Part shown: piece after piece, positions 44,917 to 57,189 of the stretch
How positions within the stretch are numbered: position 1 is the first letter of the stretch
Layout: each line of letters begins with the position of its first letter
Origin: Sabellastarte sp. h YS-2021
Taxonomy: Eukaryota > Annelida > Polychaeta > Sabellida > Sabellidae
Direction: 5' to 3'
Assembly: GCA_964017235.1 (NCBI GenBank)
Contig: OZ024933.1
Coordinates: 91,727,432-91,791,431, forward strand
Length of the DNA: 64,000 nucleotides
Translations under genes and position numbers: made by a program
Notes under the pieces: generated by a model
What the model was told of the DNA's origin: nothing
Databases searched by the model: none
Seen by the model: the letters and a program-made list of their open reading frames with translations, nothing else

Positions 44917-46090
44917 GCCAGTTGAAGCCAGCAGACTTCAGAGTATCAAAACTGCAACCACTTGAGATGAAGATCAATGTCAGTTGCAAAACATAATTCT
45001 GAATGGATGGCCTGATAATAAATCAAATGTACCATTGGAACTACATGAGTATTGGAGCTGTAGGGATGAGTTATCAGTAGCAGATGGTCTCATATTGAGA
45101 GGAGACAGAATTGTCATTCAATGGGAATTGCGCTCAACCATGCTAAGGCTACTCCATGTTGGACATTTTGGTGTTGAAAAAACAATCAGAAAAGCCAGAG
45201 GAGCAGTGTGTTGGCCTAGTATTGATTCTCAGATCACGGATTTTGAAGTGTGATACATGCCTCTCACATAGATGTGCCAATCAACAGAGCGAACCATTGC
45301 TACAGCATGAAATTCCAGATGGCCCCTTGGCAAAAAGTAGCAACAGATCTATTCCAATGCAATCGAAAAGATTATGTCCTAGTTGTAGACTATTACAGTC
45401 GATACTTTGAGGTAGCACAACCGTACAGTACAAAAAGTACCACAGTTACCAACAACATTAAAGCTATGTTTGAAAGACACGGCATTCCACTGAAACTCAT
45501 GTCAGATGGTGCATCTCAGTATAGTTCATCTGAATTTGCAGATTTTGCCGAGCAGTGAATATTTGAACATGTGGCTTTATCACCATACCATCGCCAAAAC
45601 ACTCCACAGTAATCAAGATTCATTACTTGCCATCTTGGAGTATAGAAACACACCAACCAATGACATTGTTTCACCCGCTGAACTGCTGATGAGCAGGAAC
45701 TTAAATTCACTTCTTTCTACAACACAAAAGAAGCTGAGACCTACACCGAAGCCACAGCAAGCTACCAAAGCTAGAATGCTAAGGAGGCAGAAAAAGCAAA
45801 AACAGTACAATGATGAACAAAACCCCTAAAAGACATTAGATATGGAGAAAGAGTTCGGATACTTCAACAACAGAAATGGCAACCAGCTTTTGTGAAAGAG
45901 AAAATGGATTCTCCACGTTCATACATACTGGAAACACCTGGTGGTAGTCAATACAGACGCAACCGATCACACATTCACAAATCTAATGAGAGTGCCCAAG
46001 CTGAAAAAATGGATAGCAATGTGACCAATACAATAGAGCAAAACTGTGGGGAAAATCACTCTGTCAAACAAAGGATAAAACTGATATTTC
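44917..46090 (+). mobile_element. Ty3/gypsy fossil 1, second copy of integrase region
   Basis: Duplicate of 43401-44574 with the same motifs. It is here because of the tandem duplication, not because of a second insertion. Confidence 0.9.
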
Positions 46091-46389
46091 ATTGCGTTAA
46101 TACATCTTACCTAACAGACGATAGCTATTGTCCGGCGCCAGCCGGTCCCGCCAAACGCCAGAAAAAGATGTCCTGAGTTTCACCTCCGGCCGGACCGGCA
46201 CCCTACAATCCACTCGCCAGGTGGCCTAGTTCCTGCTTTATTCGCCAGAGGGACGTGATGTTATAGCATCTTTTTCGTTTGGCGCGAAGAGGAAGTTTTG
46301 TGTTTTTCACAAATATTTTAAAGTTGGACATTTCTTCAGTTCATTACAGTTTTGTGTACTCAGGTTTTGTCTATGGATATTTTAACTAT

Positions 46390-48340
46390 CATGGCATCAC
46401 CTGGACAAAGAAAGGGAGCGTGCGGCCATATTATGACCTCGTTTGACCAGCACTCAAGATGTGCCCGTTGTAAGGACAAGGGAGATGGCGACGACGCATG
46501 CGTAAAGAAGTTGCCTTGCGAGTTGTGTAAATTATTAACTCCCGAGCAGGTTGTTCAACTAGCGACCCCAACTTATAAACTGAGGAATGATAAAAAACAA
46601 GAACGTGAATCCTTGGTAGATCCCAGTTCAGTTACCGTCTTATCTTCTGTGGACCAGGACAAGGCAGTAGGTGCTTCTTCTTCTGCTATTAAACCACCGG
46701 CAGATCTCTCCCTACCTCAGCCATCATTTAAACAAGAATTAAAAGATTTAGATGACAAGTGGTCGCTTCCCATGGCTAGACTTGAGGCATTGATTACTAT
46801 GGGACAACGCCCTCAAAATGTTTCCTTCTCACCGGTCAAAGCACCGGTCACTCATGTTCCGCCTGCTGGCTCTACATATCTAGCCCCCTTTATGTTGTCA
46901 GCAGTTCCTTCTGGCCAGGCCGGTCCGGCCTCCGGTCCGGATAGAAGTAAGGCTACAGCTACTGTTACCTCTCTGGGAATGTCTTCTCCTTTAGAAAACC
47001 TCAACCCGGAACAGGATGTCGACACTACCGAACCGTTTTTTTCACAGCCCGGTCCAGTGTCCTATGGTGATCCACTCTCTCACTCTCTTCCAGTATCCAG
47101 TGCTAGTTTTTTGCCTCTGGACCCAGTCGAAGAAGGTGAACTGTCCGACCTGGAAGAGCAACCGGAGGTAGATACCGGGGAGTCCGAAAAAGTGATTGGT
47201 GAGGAACAAAATTACAGAGAAACAGTCCGGGGTGTACGGGCTTTTATGGGATGGACTCACATTCCGGACTTGGAGTATTCACCAGCGTCCAGAACGGACA
47301 ACCCCTGGGTAGGACACCGGGCTCAGCCGGTAGGCAAAGTTTCAGTAGATCTACCTCCAGAAGATTGGCTCTGCAGCAAGTTGGAAACTTTAAATTTAGT
47401 ACTACTGGAGGGTATCCCTCCAAATCAAGTGAACCCGGTGGAATGCATGTAGACCAGTTTCTGAGGCCACCTAAGTCACAGACGCGTTGGTATGGCATCC
47501 ATCCCGCAGAACCAAAGGACCCGCTTAGGCCCGGAAAATCTGTCAACTCCTGGCCCAATGATGTGGCTAAACTCAACAGTGCCTTCCCCAGGATTTGTAA
47601 GCCCACTGTTGCTAACTTTCATCCACCAGGCCATCCAATTACTCAAGACACTTTGCGTAAATGGGAAAAATCAGCCAAAGAGACAAGTTATGTGTGCAAC
47701 CAGTCAGCTGGCTTTAATCGTTGCATAACAAAAATTCAGGACAGTGTGCAAGAAAATTTGAAAACTTTGCAAACAGAATTCTCAAAAGGCAAGTCTTCTG
47801 GGAAAGCCCAAGCTGCTTTGGACGAATTTCATTATCTGGCGTCCTTCAACCAGAATGTTATCTTCGCAATGGGCAAGTCACTCCAGCACTTATCTGATTA
47901 TATTTTTGTACAGATGGCTAACCTGACTTTGGCGCGCAGGGATGCGTATCTGGACAACCTCAAGGCAGGGGTAAAGCCTGACACCTTTTCAGCTTTATGC
48001 AACTGTCCACTCAACGGATATGCATTGTTTCCTGATGCTATTATAAGAAAAGCAGAAGATGAGATCACTCAATTCGAAAACACCAAACGTACTCCCCAAC
48101 CCGGCTCGGGTCCCGGGGGGTTCGCTGGTGGTTTTAAGAAACAGCATCAACAGGGACGTTTTCAGCCATACACCACTAACTGGAAGCAATCTCAGGACAC
48201 TGCTCGTTCCGGTGGACAAGCTGGCAAGGATATGCCCGCTTGGAAGTCCTTTGGCAACAGAGGTAGAGCTAGGGGTCGTGGCAGGGGTGGTCAACCAGGA
48301 CGCGGCACCCGCCCGGCCAAAGAACATACTCAGTACAAAT
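46390..48340 (+). mobile_element. DIRS copy 2 gag-like region (fossil part)
   Basis: The N-terminus has SPGQRKGACGHIMTSF followed by paired cysteines (CARCKDKG, CELCKLL), a possible zinc-binding region. A Pro/Ser-rich middle, the conserved LRKWEKSAKETSYVCNQSAG block and a Gly/Arg-rich tail (GRARGRGRGGQPGRGTR) follow. Same order as copy 1. Confidence 0.78.
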
Positions 48341-48539
48341 GACAATTACTGTTTGCTAAACCCGGAGCCGATGGCCCGGCCAGTAAAGTGTGTGTCAAAT
48401 GTTCAAAGACAGAACTTTCATGTATCTGTTCAAAAACCTGTATTGTGCCCTGTTGTCAGTCCTGTACCTTTTGTCTTAAATGTGAGAGCAGTTACAAAAG
48501 AAAGACGGAAGTCCCTCATTAAAAACCAAAACAGAAATA

Positions 48540-49980
48540 AATTTTGTGAAAAGTGTTTTTTCTGTAGATCATTGTGCTTTTGCCCCCACTGCTCCAAATG
48601 TCCACAATGTTGCAAATGTTCAAATAGTGGGAGGACGTCCACAGAAATTTTGGCAGAAGTGGTCCCTCCTAGGTGCAAATCCGAGAGTGGTGTCCATCCT
48701 GAAGGACCGCTACATTCTTCCATTCAAGTACAGACCTCATCTGGTCAGAGACCCATTGATACTCAGTGGTTATGTAAACCCCCTCAGGAACCTCTACCTG
48801 AAGGAGGCTTTGCAAGCATTACTGCAGAAGGAGGCAGTAGAGATGGTGAGGGTTCGAACATCTCTAGCCTTCTTCAACCGACTGTTCATAGTTCCAAAAC
48901 CAAACCAAAAGTGGCGACCGGTCTTGGACCTCAGTGCTCTAAACAAATTTTTGAGCGTAAAAACATTCAAAATGGAAACCCCAGAGACAATTCAGATTTC
49001 CTTGCAACAAGGGGAATGGGTGACATCGCTGGATTTCAGCGACGCCTATTTCCACATTCCAGTTCATATCAAGTCCCGGAAATATCTCAGGTTCCACTTC
49101 CAAAATCAGTCCTATCAGTTCCGGGCCCTTCTCTTTGGCCTCTCCACAGCTCCGATGGAGTTCACTTGTGTGGTCAAAGAGGTCAAGTTAATGGCTCAGT
49201 CCCGGGGTATAAGGATCCACCAGTACCTAGACGACTGGTTGATTCGAGCCCTACCAAAGATTCCTGCCACCAGGGCACTCAATCCCTCCTCGCCCTTTGC
49301 CAGGAGTTGGGTTGGGTAGTGAACCTGCAAAAGTCAGAACTGGAACCCAAACAGATTTTCGAGTTCGTGGGTTACAGATACGATCTTTGTCAAGGACTGG
49401 TTTTACCGACTCAAAACCGTTGGGAGTCGATTCTCCAAAAGTTGGAAGCCATCCTATCCAAACCAAGTTGCCGAGTCAGGAGATTTATGTCCCTGATAGG
49501 CCTGCTGACAGCAACGGAAAAACAGGTTCCCCTGGGGAGACTCCACATGAGACCCATCCAGTGGCACCTAAAACGACATTGGAGAGTTCCAGAATCCCTG
49601 GAAAAGGAGATTCCGGTTCCAAGGTCCCTTCACCCACACCTTCTATGGTGGACCAAGGAGACAAATGTCTTGACAGGACAGCCTTTGCACCCTTTGAGTC
49701 AAGCCGTGCAAATCTTTACAGACGCCTCAAAAGAAGGCTGGGGTGCTCACTTAGGAGACTTCACAGCAAGAGGCGTTTGGTCAGTTCCAGAAAGTCATCT
49801 TCACATAAACTTCCTGGAACTAAAAGCGGTCTTACTGGCCTTGAAAAGGTTCCAGCCCTTGGTATAAGGCAAAGTAGTTCTAGTTGCCACAGACAACACC
49901 ACAGTTGTGGCATACATCAACAAGGAGGGCGGTATGAGGTCAGGCTCACTTTGTGCCCTTCTATGGCGACTCCTGTGTTG
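48540..49980 (+). mobile_element. DIRS copy 2 reverse transcriptase and RNase H region (fossil part)
   Basis: A cysteine-rich lead is followed by RT motifs LFIVPKPNQKWRPVLDL, SLDFSDAYFHIPV, LLFGLSTAPMEF and HQYLDDWL, and RNase H motifs IFTDASKEGWGAHL and HINFLELKAVLLAL. Very like copy 1. Confidence 0.85.
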
Positions 49981-49989
49981 GTGCAATCT

Positions 49990-51545
49990 GAGACAGGTAG
50001 TTCTAAAGACCAGGCACATTCCTGGTCGTCTGAATGTGATTGCAGACAAATTGTCTCGTCAAGGCCAAGTCATTCAGACAGAATGGTCACTTCACCAGGA
50101 GGTCTTCGACCACCTGGTTCAGACCTGGCACCGTCCCCAAGTGGACATGTTTGCAACAAAGTACAATTGCAAACTAGCCCAGTATTTATCTCCAGTCCCG
50201 GACCCCAGTGCATGGGCAGTGGACGCCCTAACAGTTTCTTGGGAAAACCTGGACATGTATGTTTTCCCCCCAGCATCATTACTAGGCAAGGTGGTCAGCA
50301 AACTGGCGGACCATCTTTACAAGAGGGTAATCCTCATAGCCCCGGGTTGGCCCAACATGCCATGGTTCTGGGACCTGGTGGAACTGTCGTCTCAGATCCC
50401 TCTTTGCCTGCCCAGTCATCCCGACCTAGTGACACAGCCATTCAACAAGGCACGTCACAGGAATCTAACAAATCTAAACCTACACGCCTGGCTCCTAGAA
50501 TCGAGGCTATCAAGGAGCAAGGGTTCTCTAGCCCAGTGGCGTCAAGAATTGAGGCTCCTCAAAGAAGTTCAACCAGAACAGTCTATGAGGCAAAGTGGGC
50601 CGTTTTTATCAGATGGTGTGAATCAAGTCAGGTGGACTTCAGGTCTCCATCTATCAAACAGATAGCAGATTTTCTCCTACATCTATTCCAGGAGAAGAAT
50701 CTTCAGCCCAGTACCATTGATGGTTACAGATCAGCCATTGCGGACAAATTAGGCAATTCTTCCTTGAATGTGAGCAAAGATGAAAACTTAACTCGCCTTT
50801 TGGACAGTTTTCACAGAGATAGACCAAAGGGTCGACGAGGAATTCCCTTGTGGAATCTCTCTCTGGTTTTGCATCAGCTCACCAAACCTCCATTTGAGCC
50901 CCTCAGAAAGGCCTCATTAAAACATTTGACCTTTAAAACGGTTTTCCTCCTCGCTCTGGGTTCTGGAAAGTGTAGGAGTGAAATACTCGCTTGGCCGAAC
51001 AAAAATATTAGACACCAAGCTGACTGGTCAAAAGTGTCCCTTTACCCGTCTCCAAGTTTCTTGGCTAAGAACCACTTAGCAAAAGAAGGTCCAGAGTGCG
51101 TGGCTCCAGTGGTTATTCCAGCCCTGGCCCCTACTCTGGACAAGTCCTTGAAGGAGGGCAGGTCACTCTGCCCAGTTAGAGCTCTGCGCTACTATCTGGA
51201 CAGAACTCAAGAGCTCAGACAAGGAAAAGAGCTGGTATTTGTCTCCTTCAAAAAGGGTTTCACAAAGGATATTTCTCCTGCTACGATCTTGTCATGGATT
51301 AAACAGACAGTTATCCTTTGCTATGATCTATCAGCTCAGGAGTCCCTAACTCTTCACCAGGTGAAAGCACATGACGTTAGAGCCTTCGCGGCTTCTAAAG
51401 CCTTTCAAGGTGGCATCTAGCTAGACCAGATCTTAGTGGCATGCCACTGGAAGTCCCACAACACCTTTACTCTATTCTACCTGAAAGATGTTGCGTGGGC
51501 AGATTCGGAGCTTTTTCACTTAGTTCCAGTGGTGGCTGCACAGCA
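49990..51545 (+). mobile_element. DIRS copy 2 linker and tyrosine recombinase region (fossil part)
   Basis: The linker has DMFATKYNCKLAQYLSPVPD and IAPGWPNMPWFWDL. The recombinase has QPSTIDGYRSAIADKL, GSGKCRSEILAW, HQVKAHDVRAFAAS and a CHWKSHNTF-type motif near the end. The catalytic Arg and His-x-x-Arg are visible. Confidence 0.82.
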
Positions 51546-51864
51546 GATCCACCACTAAACCTCCTAGGCTCCTATTTTGTAAATAGTGTACATAATAGTT
51601 AAGGTTCTTTACTGAGTTGCTTGAGGCACTGAGTATGGGACCATTATTCCACTCTTACAGGCTAAATGGAATCTCTAGGACTGAACTCTTCTCTCTTCCT
51701 CCTCTCAGAGCAGAAAAAGAGGGGGGGAAGTGGCACTGCTTGGTACCTTAATGAGCAGTTTTTGAGCTTCCTATCAGCCAGGCCAGAGATTACGTGCCTA
51801 TTTATAGAGTTCCTTCTAGTCCTGAAGAAGCTGCCCTCCTTCCACTGGGTAGTTATTCTAGCTA

Positions 51865-51955
51865 TCGTCTGTTATGTAAGATGTATTAACGCAATGAAAT
51901 TGCAAATTTTAATTAGTAAATTAAATTTTTATTAGTTAATACCTTACCTCACAGA
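51865..51955. repeat. DIRS copy 2 internal complementary region
   Basis: Contains the complement of the left terminus (GATGTATTAACGCAAT) directly followed by that of the right terminus (AAATTGCAAATTTTAATTAG). Same design as in copy 1. Confidence 0.85.
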
Positions 51956-52209
51956 CGGAAGATTCCCGTCTTCCAGCTTCAGTTAACCTAATTTGGGACG
52001 AAAAAGATGCTATGACGTAACGTCCCTCTGGCGAATAAAGCAGGAACTAGGCCACCTGGCGAGTGGATTGTAGGGTGCCGGTCCGGCCGGAGGTGAAACT
52101 CAGGACGGTTTTTCTGGCGTTTGGCGGGACCGGCTGGTGCCGGACAATAGCTATCGTCTGTTAGGTAAGGTATTAACTAATAAAAATTTAATTTACTAAT
52201 TAAAATTTG

Positions 52210-52310
52210 TACATTACAAGATATGGAAGACAAGTCAGACCTGTTCAGAGATATGGTCACAATCACGAAACAATTACACTTGACAATTAACAGAATAAAT
52301 GTATATTTTC
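52210..52310 (+). mobile_element. Ty3/gypsy fossil 1, downstream tail
   Basis: Immediately after the DIRS right end the sequence reads TRYGRQVRPVQRYGHN then a stop, which resembles the basic tail that commonly ends gypsy pol. It continues the piece interrupted at 46090. No LTR was recognised after it. Confidence 0.55.
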
Positions 52311-53425
52311 ATGACGTATATATTGGTTAGAAAAAAGTGGTTAAAACTAGTATCAAGTGCACATGCAATTAAGACATATAATCTTGTGTCTTTTTTTATT
52401 TTGATTAGTTCATATATTTATATTTATGATTAGTTCTCATGGATTCTAAAGTAGGGAAGCACATTGTTCAGTTGAAAAAAAGTCAATAGACTTGCATTGA
52501 AACAAACAGTGAGTAAAATATTTTGGAGCATAGTGTAGATTGAAATTGTGAGTTAAAAACAGCTTCCCAAAATATAATTTTCAAACATGTGAAAATGTAT
52601 ATATTACCTGAGTTCATAGAGAATTATCATCTCTTAACATACTAGGCAGAAAAATGTGTAAAGCAAAACAATATCAAACCAGAGTTTGAGCTATGTTTAT
52701 GTGGTTTATGTGGATAAATAATCTCTAGTGTAGTTAAAAGAGTCAGGTTTGTCAAGTCATAAATCACACAAGTGTTTATATCACAGTCCAGGAGATTTGT
52801 GTGTACACCAGATAGTGGGGGAACAGTGATAGGGGATAACAGGAAACAGTTACAGAAGTAAAGCAATATAAATCATGCAAAATGTGTGAGAAAATTACAC
52901 TGTTCTGTATAATTTTGTGTTTCAAGTTTTTGTAACTTTTAAGTGTAATAGAGAATCATAATACCCTCATGCAAAGTATATCAATTTCAGATTTTCTTGG
53001 TGAGCTATGTGTCACATACATATGTGTTAAATTCAATTCAGTAATTGATTAATTTGATCACTTAATTAATTTATTTATTAAGCTTTAAAGGGGGCATGTA
53101 AGATAATTATGGTTCCTCATGTACATTATGAACAATACTCTTCAATGCTGTTGCACCAGTCAGTTGTTTATCTGAGCTTATGGAATAAAGTAGTGCTTTG
53201 AGGATCAGTGTTTCTCTCCACACAAAATAGTTAAAACATTACAGAAGACTTTTTCCCTTAGACTGTATAAACAACCGTACCAATTTTATTAGATCAATAT
53301 TTACATCCTAAAGTACAGCTAACTTTGAAGATGTCAAACTACAGGGCAAGGTTCTCATGTATGGCAGTGTTCTGTTGTTTCAGGTTTGACTGCCAACCCC
53401 ATTAGCAACTTGGAAATCTATTCTA
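52311..53425. other. AT-rich sequence without recognised features
   Basis: No gene, RNA or repeat recognised. A 3' LTR of the gypsy fossil could be here but no terminal repeat could be matched. Confidence 0.45.
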
Positions 53426-53427
53426 TA

Positions 53428-53850
53428 TTCTTCTTGTGATAATCTTAAATTCTGAATAATCATCCATACTAAGACAAGACCTTATTTTACACTTTTATGA
53501 ATTCATCAAGTTCACCACATATTTCTGCTTACTCTAACTGTGGGCATATGTTTGTTTAAACAGTGTCTATAGGTAAACTTAGGTATATTTTCTTCTTGGT
53601 TTTTGAGACACACATCAATGTAGGGTTTTGATTGCTTTTTATTTTCTGCTTGTGATAATCTCTAGTTCTGAATAATCATCTATACTAGCATAAGACCTAG
53701 TTTAAGCTTTTATGAATTTAATAAGTTCACCATAAGAATGTTGTTACCCTAACCATCAGGTTATGTTTGTTTAAACAGTTTGTGTGTATAGGTACCCTTT
53801 TGGGTATATTTTCTTCTTGGTATTTGAGACACACATCAAAAGAGTGTTTT
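53428..53850. repeat. About 205-bp direct duplication
   Basis: Two copies share TTCTGAATAATCATC, TATGTTTGTTTAAACAGT, TATATTTTCTTCTTGGT and GAGACACACATCAA in the same order, with clear divergence. Confidence 0.88.
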
Positions 53851-54562
53851 CATGAGTTGATTCTTTTCTTTACTGCATTATATAATTGTCAAGTATTATT
53901 GTTCACTCCTTAAAATGAATTATAATATTTGGCTTTCACTATTATCTGAATTACTGTACCCCATCAGTTTTGTACATATCGTTTTGAAATCAAAGAAATT
54001 ATGAGGGGAGTTTTCAATTATTAAATTTCTGAAACATTATTTCTTCCTCATTTCTGAATGCAACAAAAGGACAATAATCACTGCAAAATTTATTTCAGTG
54101 GTACATGTATGTGTACATAATACTTGTGGCTGACATTCCTCTTGATACCAATAAATTCATAAGATTACACAAAAAGAAACTGGATAAAAGAAAAACGACC
54201 AAAGGATACTAGACAAAAAGGTTTAATAGTAGGACAAAAAGGGTTTTTTTCTTTTTTTTTAAAAAAAAAAGACAATGCTGTATAAATATGTTTTAAATTA
54301 TGACATCTGAAATAAAATCTGTGTCAGGTAGGGAAGAATTCACCTTGAAAGGTCAGAATGGGGCAAAAATCTATATATCACTGGGTCTGTAAGTCCTGAA
54401 AACTGACTGAATTTGGCCTTATAACAGAAATTGATGCTTAAGCACAAACAGTTATACATAATTTGAAGTCCAGCATTGCTTACCAATTGTTCTCAAATTC
54501 TAAACTCTAAGACCAATACAAGAGCTTTTTAAGCACAAGATCTTGTGAGACTCCCGTTTCTA
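53851..54562. other. Sequence without recognised features
   Basis: Holds long T and A runs near 54245-54275 and nothing else of note. Confidence 0.45.
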
Positions 54563-54564
54563 GG

Positions 54565-54655
54565 AATTGTGGCACAGTGTGATGAGTATCTGTCTCTTCA
54601 CTGAAGTTAAGCGGCAAGGGGCTACGTTACTACTGGGTTGGGTGACTGTGTTCTT
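54565..54655 (+). repeat. 5S rRNA-derived sequence (pseudogene or SINE3-type head)
   Basis: CACTGAAGTTAAGCGGCAAG followed by GGGCTACGTTACTACTGGG and TTGGGTGACTGTGTTC lines up with the internal promoter of 5S rRNA (A box GAAGTTAAGC, C box GGATGGGTGACC). The 5' third is weaker. Either a 5S pseudogene or the head of a 5S-derived SINE. Confidence 0.7.
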
Positions 54656-54659
54656 CATC

Positions 54660-56038
54660 AGCTAATGGGATGTGTCTAAGTTGGAATCCTTTTTGTTGCC
54701 ACACTTTCATAAATTCTAGTGCCTCTGATGGCTGCGCATCTCACGCATGTATATCAAAATACTTTTTCATACTGCTTTGTAATTTTGCTGACTTTTTCTC
54801 TTTCTCATGAACCAACCTTCCTCTTCAAGTCTGGTTCAACATTTGCATGTAGTCCTTACCAAAGGATTCTTAGCATATAAGGTATCAAAGTCATGGAAAG
54901 TCTTTTACAGTGTCACCAAGAGTGAATCATTTCACAGAAGTCTCTCTAGAAAGTGACTTAAAAGTGTTTCTAGACAAAAACTGCCCAAATTGAATGATCA
55001 CAAAATATTTAGCATGTACCAGAAAACATGATACTTATGTTTTAGCAGAAATAATTTAAGATACTTTTTTACTAAAATTTTAAAATGTGTTAATTTCCAG
55101 TTATTGGTACTGCTGAAATGACTGACCCTGATTTAGTCTTCTGTTCAAAATGTTACTAGAAAACTTAAAGCAGGTCATTTATATGTTATAATTTGGTGAA
55201 ATTAATAATTTATTTGTTTGTTAATATGTTATTTTTTCACTCTCTTCCATGTTTTAAGTAAAAGGTTACATATGTTGCATTTAACATAAATTTGTCTGAA
55301 TTTGTAATGCGTAAAAGATATCCTAAACACTTAAGGTAGCATAGATGATTCAGGATATTCAGAGATTCTGGTCACATATGTCACACGACTAGAATAGCAT
55401 GATTTTTTTATGGCAGCACTCTTAGCTGGTGAGAAGAATTTTGCAGCAAAAGGTTTGAATTCATAAATATTTTAGCAGAATGTATTACACTGTTGAATGA
55501 ATATAAGAGAGCCTTTTTGGCATCATATCTATGACCACCATTGTGAAGCCTTGCAAGGATATACAGTATTACAAAATTTTGGGTACACTTCCAATAGTTG
55601 AAGTATTCATTCAGTGTTTACCTTTTTTCAAAATAGACCCATAAACTGATTCAAGGGTTTTCATCAATTATAAGACAGAAAAGGTAAATTTTTTAGAGTT
55701 TGCTTAAATTTTAGGAGAATAATATTTGGTACAGACATGAGGGGATAAAGGGATAACGCACCTATTTTGACCTTAAGGTCAAAAGTTAAATCAAACTGAA
55801 ACTGTTACTTTCAACTAAAATATATATGCACTAAGTTTAGGTTATTGGCACCTTACATTTCATGAGATGCGGTCCCAACAAAGTGGCAGATGCTTACTGG
55901 CTCAGCCAGATAACATGAGTAAAAGCAATACCTGCAGAGCTTTTAGGGAAGTAAGGAAAAAGTGAAGAATTGTTTCAATTTTGTGATTTAAATGTAATTT
56001 TTACTATACATTTAAAATTGTTTCAACATATTTAGTCT
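54660..56038. other. AT-rich sequence without recognised features
   Basis: No gene or repeat recognised. Confidence 0.45.
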
Positions 56039-56055
56039 TTGTTACTGATTTTAGA

Positions 56056-56236
56056 AAAGAAGAAAAAACTCAATAAATATCTGACTGAGTGGAGAAAAGC
56101 TGGGGATCGACAAGAACAAGTGGCCAGGCTGCGAGAGGGAGAGATCAGTAGAGAAGGTCAGAAAATGAGAAACAATGCCATTAGACAAAAGGAAGAAGCC
56201 AGAGGGGACAGGATGAGACCACAGGATGATGCTTAG
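56056..56236 (+). CDS. Possible terminal coding exon, charged helical
   Basis: Acceptor-like CTGATTTTAG precedes the frame, which reads KKKKLNKYLTEWRKAGDRQE then REGEISREGQKMRNN and ends RGDRMRPQDDA with TAG. Almost wholly helical and charged. No family was recognised. It may be a last exon; the other exons were not found. Confidence 0.3.
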
Positions 56237-56470
56237 AGGCAAAAAGAGCAAATAGTGGAAGAGATAGATGAAGTTGACAAAGAAGTCAGCAATGAAATTT
56301 AAGTTGTATAACACATTTAATATATATTGGGAACACTATAAAGTTATGCACCATAAATGTCATGATCCCATAATGGGTGATTCTTTTTTCAAAGTCAGGG
56401 AAGGGGATGGAGGGTGACAATTATGCACCAAAATGTACTGGTCTGACATTATGTGTATTATATTATTTAA

Positions 56471-56730
56471 CCCATTATTTCTTTTATTTATTTATTTGGG
56501 GTTTTACGTCGCTTTAAACACTGTACAGGTCATATCACGACGGGTAGTTGGAAGGGCAGAGGAAACCAGTACATACAGTTCGTTAGGGTTCTGCACTGTA
56601 AACTGCCGACCAACGGCAAGCAACTACCAGCTTTCCCACTTGAGGCTGTATCGGGAATAGAACCCCGGCCTCAGAGGTGGGAGGCGAGAGTGTTACCACT
56701 CTGCCACCGTGGCCCCCCATTATTTCTTTT
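56471..56730 (-). repeat. tRNA-derived SINE, family B
   Basis: Body 56486-56715, minus strand, between repeats CCCATTATTTCTTTT (56471-56485, 56716-56730). Full length, with the tRNA head at the right end. Confidence 0.93.
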
Positions 56731-57189
56731 TGTAAGTGTTTCAAATTAGTGATCATAAAAAATGGTTGACTATCATGTTACAAAGCCCGGCATTTTTAAT
56801 TGTTTCCAAACTATGTATTATGTAGGAAAGGGGGGGGGGGGGGGGGGAGAAGTGATTATTAGCACAGGGAGGGTGAAATCTTAGCTCAAAATAATATTCT
56901 TTAGGTCTAGTCTAACAAGGATGTTTGTAACATTAGAAGCTATAAAATAACATGAAAAGTGGGGTCATAGACTCCAAGAAGGCAGATTGCGCAATCAGTA
57001 TCAGGGACATGCTCCTGCAACAAATTTCAAGTATATTTTCATTTGTGAAACAGAATTTTGTCCTGTGCCCCTGTTGTGTAGATGCAAAACGTATATTCTG
57101 GTATATAGATAAGGGGTAGTATTTACTGTTTATCACATTTCTGTGTCTTTTGATATATGAAAGCATTACTAATAAAAATGTCCACTTTA
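56731..57189. other. AT-rich sequence with a poly-G run
   Basis: Contains about 20 consecutive G near 56829-56848 and no recognised feature. Confidence 0.5.

Larger units (their letters stand above)
43401..46432 (+). repeat. 1,516-bp tandem duplication across a gypsy/DIRS boundary
   Basis: 43401-44916 and 44917-46432 are identical apart from at least one base (T at about 44827 against C at about 46343). The duplicated piece holds the gypsy integrase region plus the first about 340 bp of DIRS copy 2. Only a base or two of homology is visible at the junction. Confidence 0.95.
46091..52209 (+). mobile_element. DIRS-like tyrosine-recombinase retrotransposon, copy 2 (fossil)
   Basis: A second member of the DIRS family of 522-6868, structurally whole and with only a few breaks. 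The left end ATTGCGTTAATACATC begins at 46091. The left repeat, with GATAGCTATTGTCCGGCGCC and on to about 46285, recurs inverted near 51990-52170, and an internal complementary region lies near 51865-51955. Parts in order are gag-like, RT, RNase H, linker and tyrosine recombinase. It lies in the tail of the Ty3/gypsy fossil; after 52209 the gypsy sequence resumes. High similarity between its inverted repeats suggests a younger age than copy 1. Confidence 0.92.
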
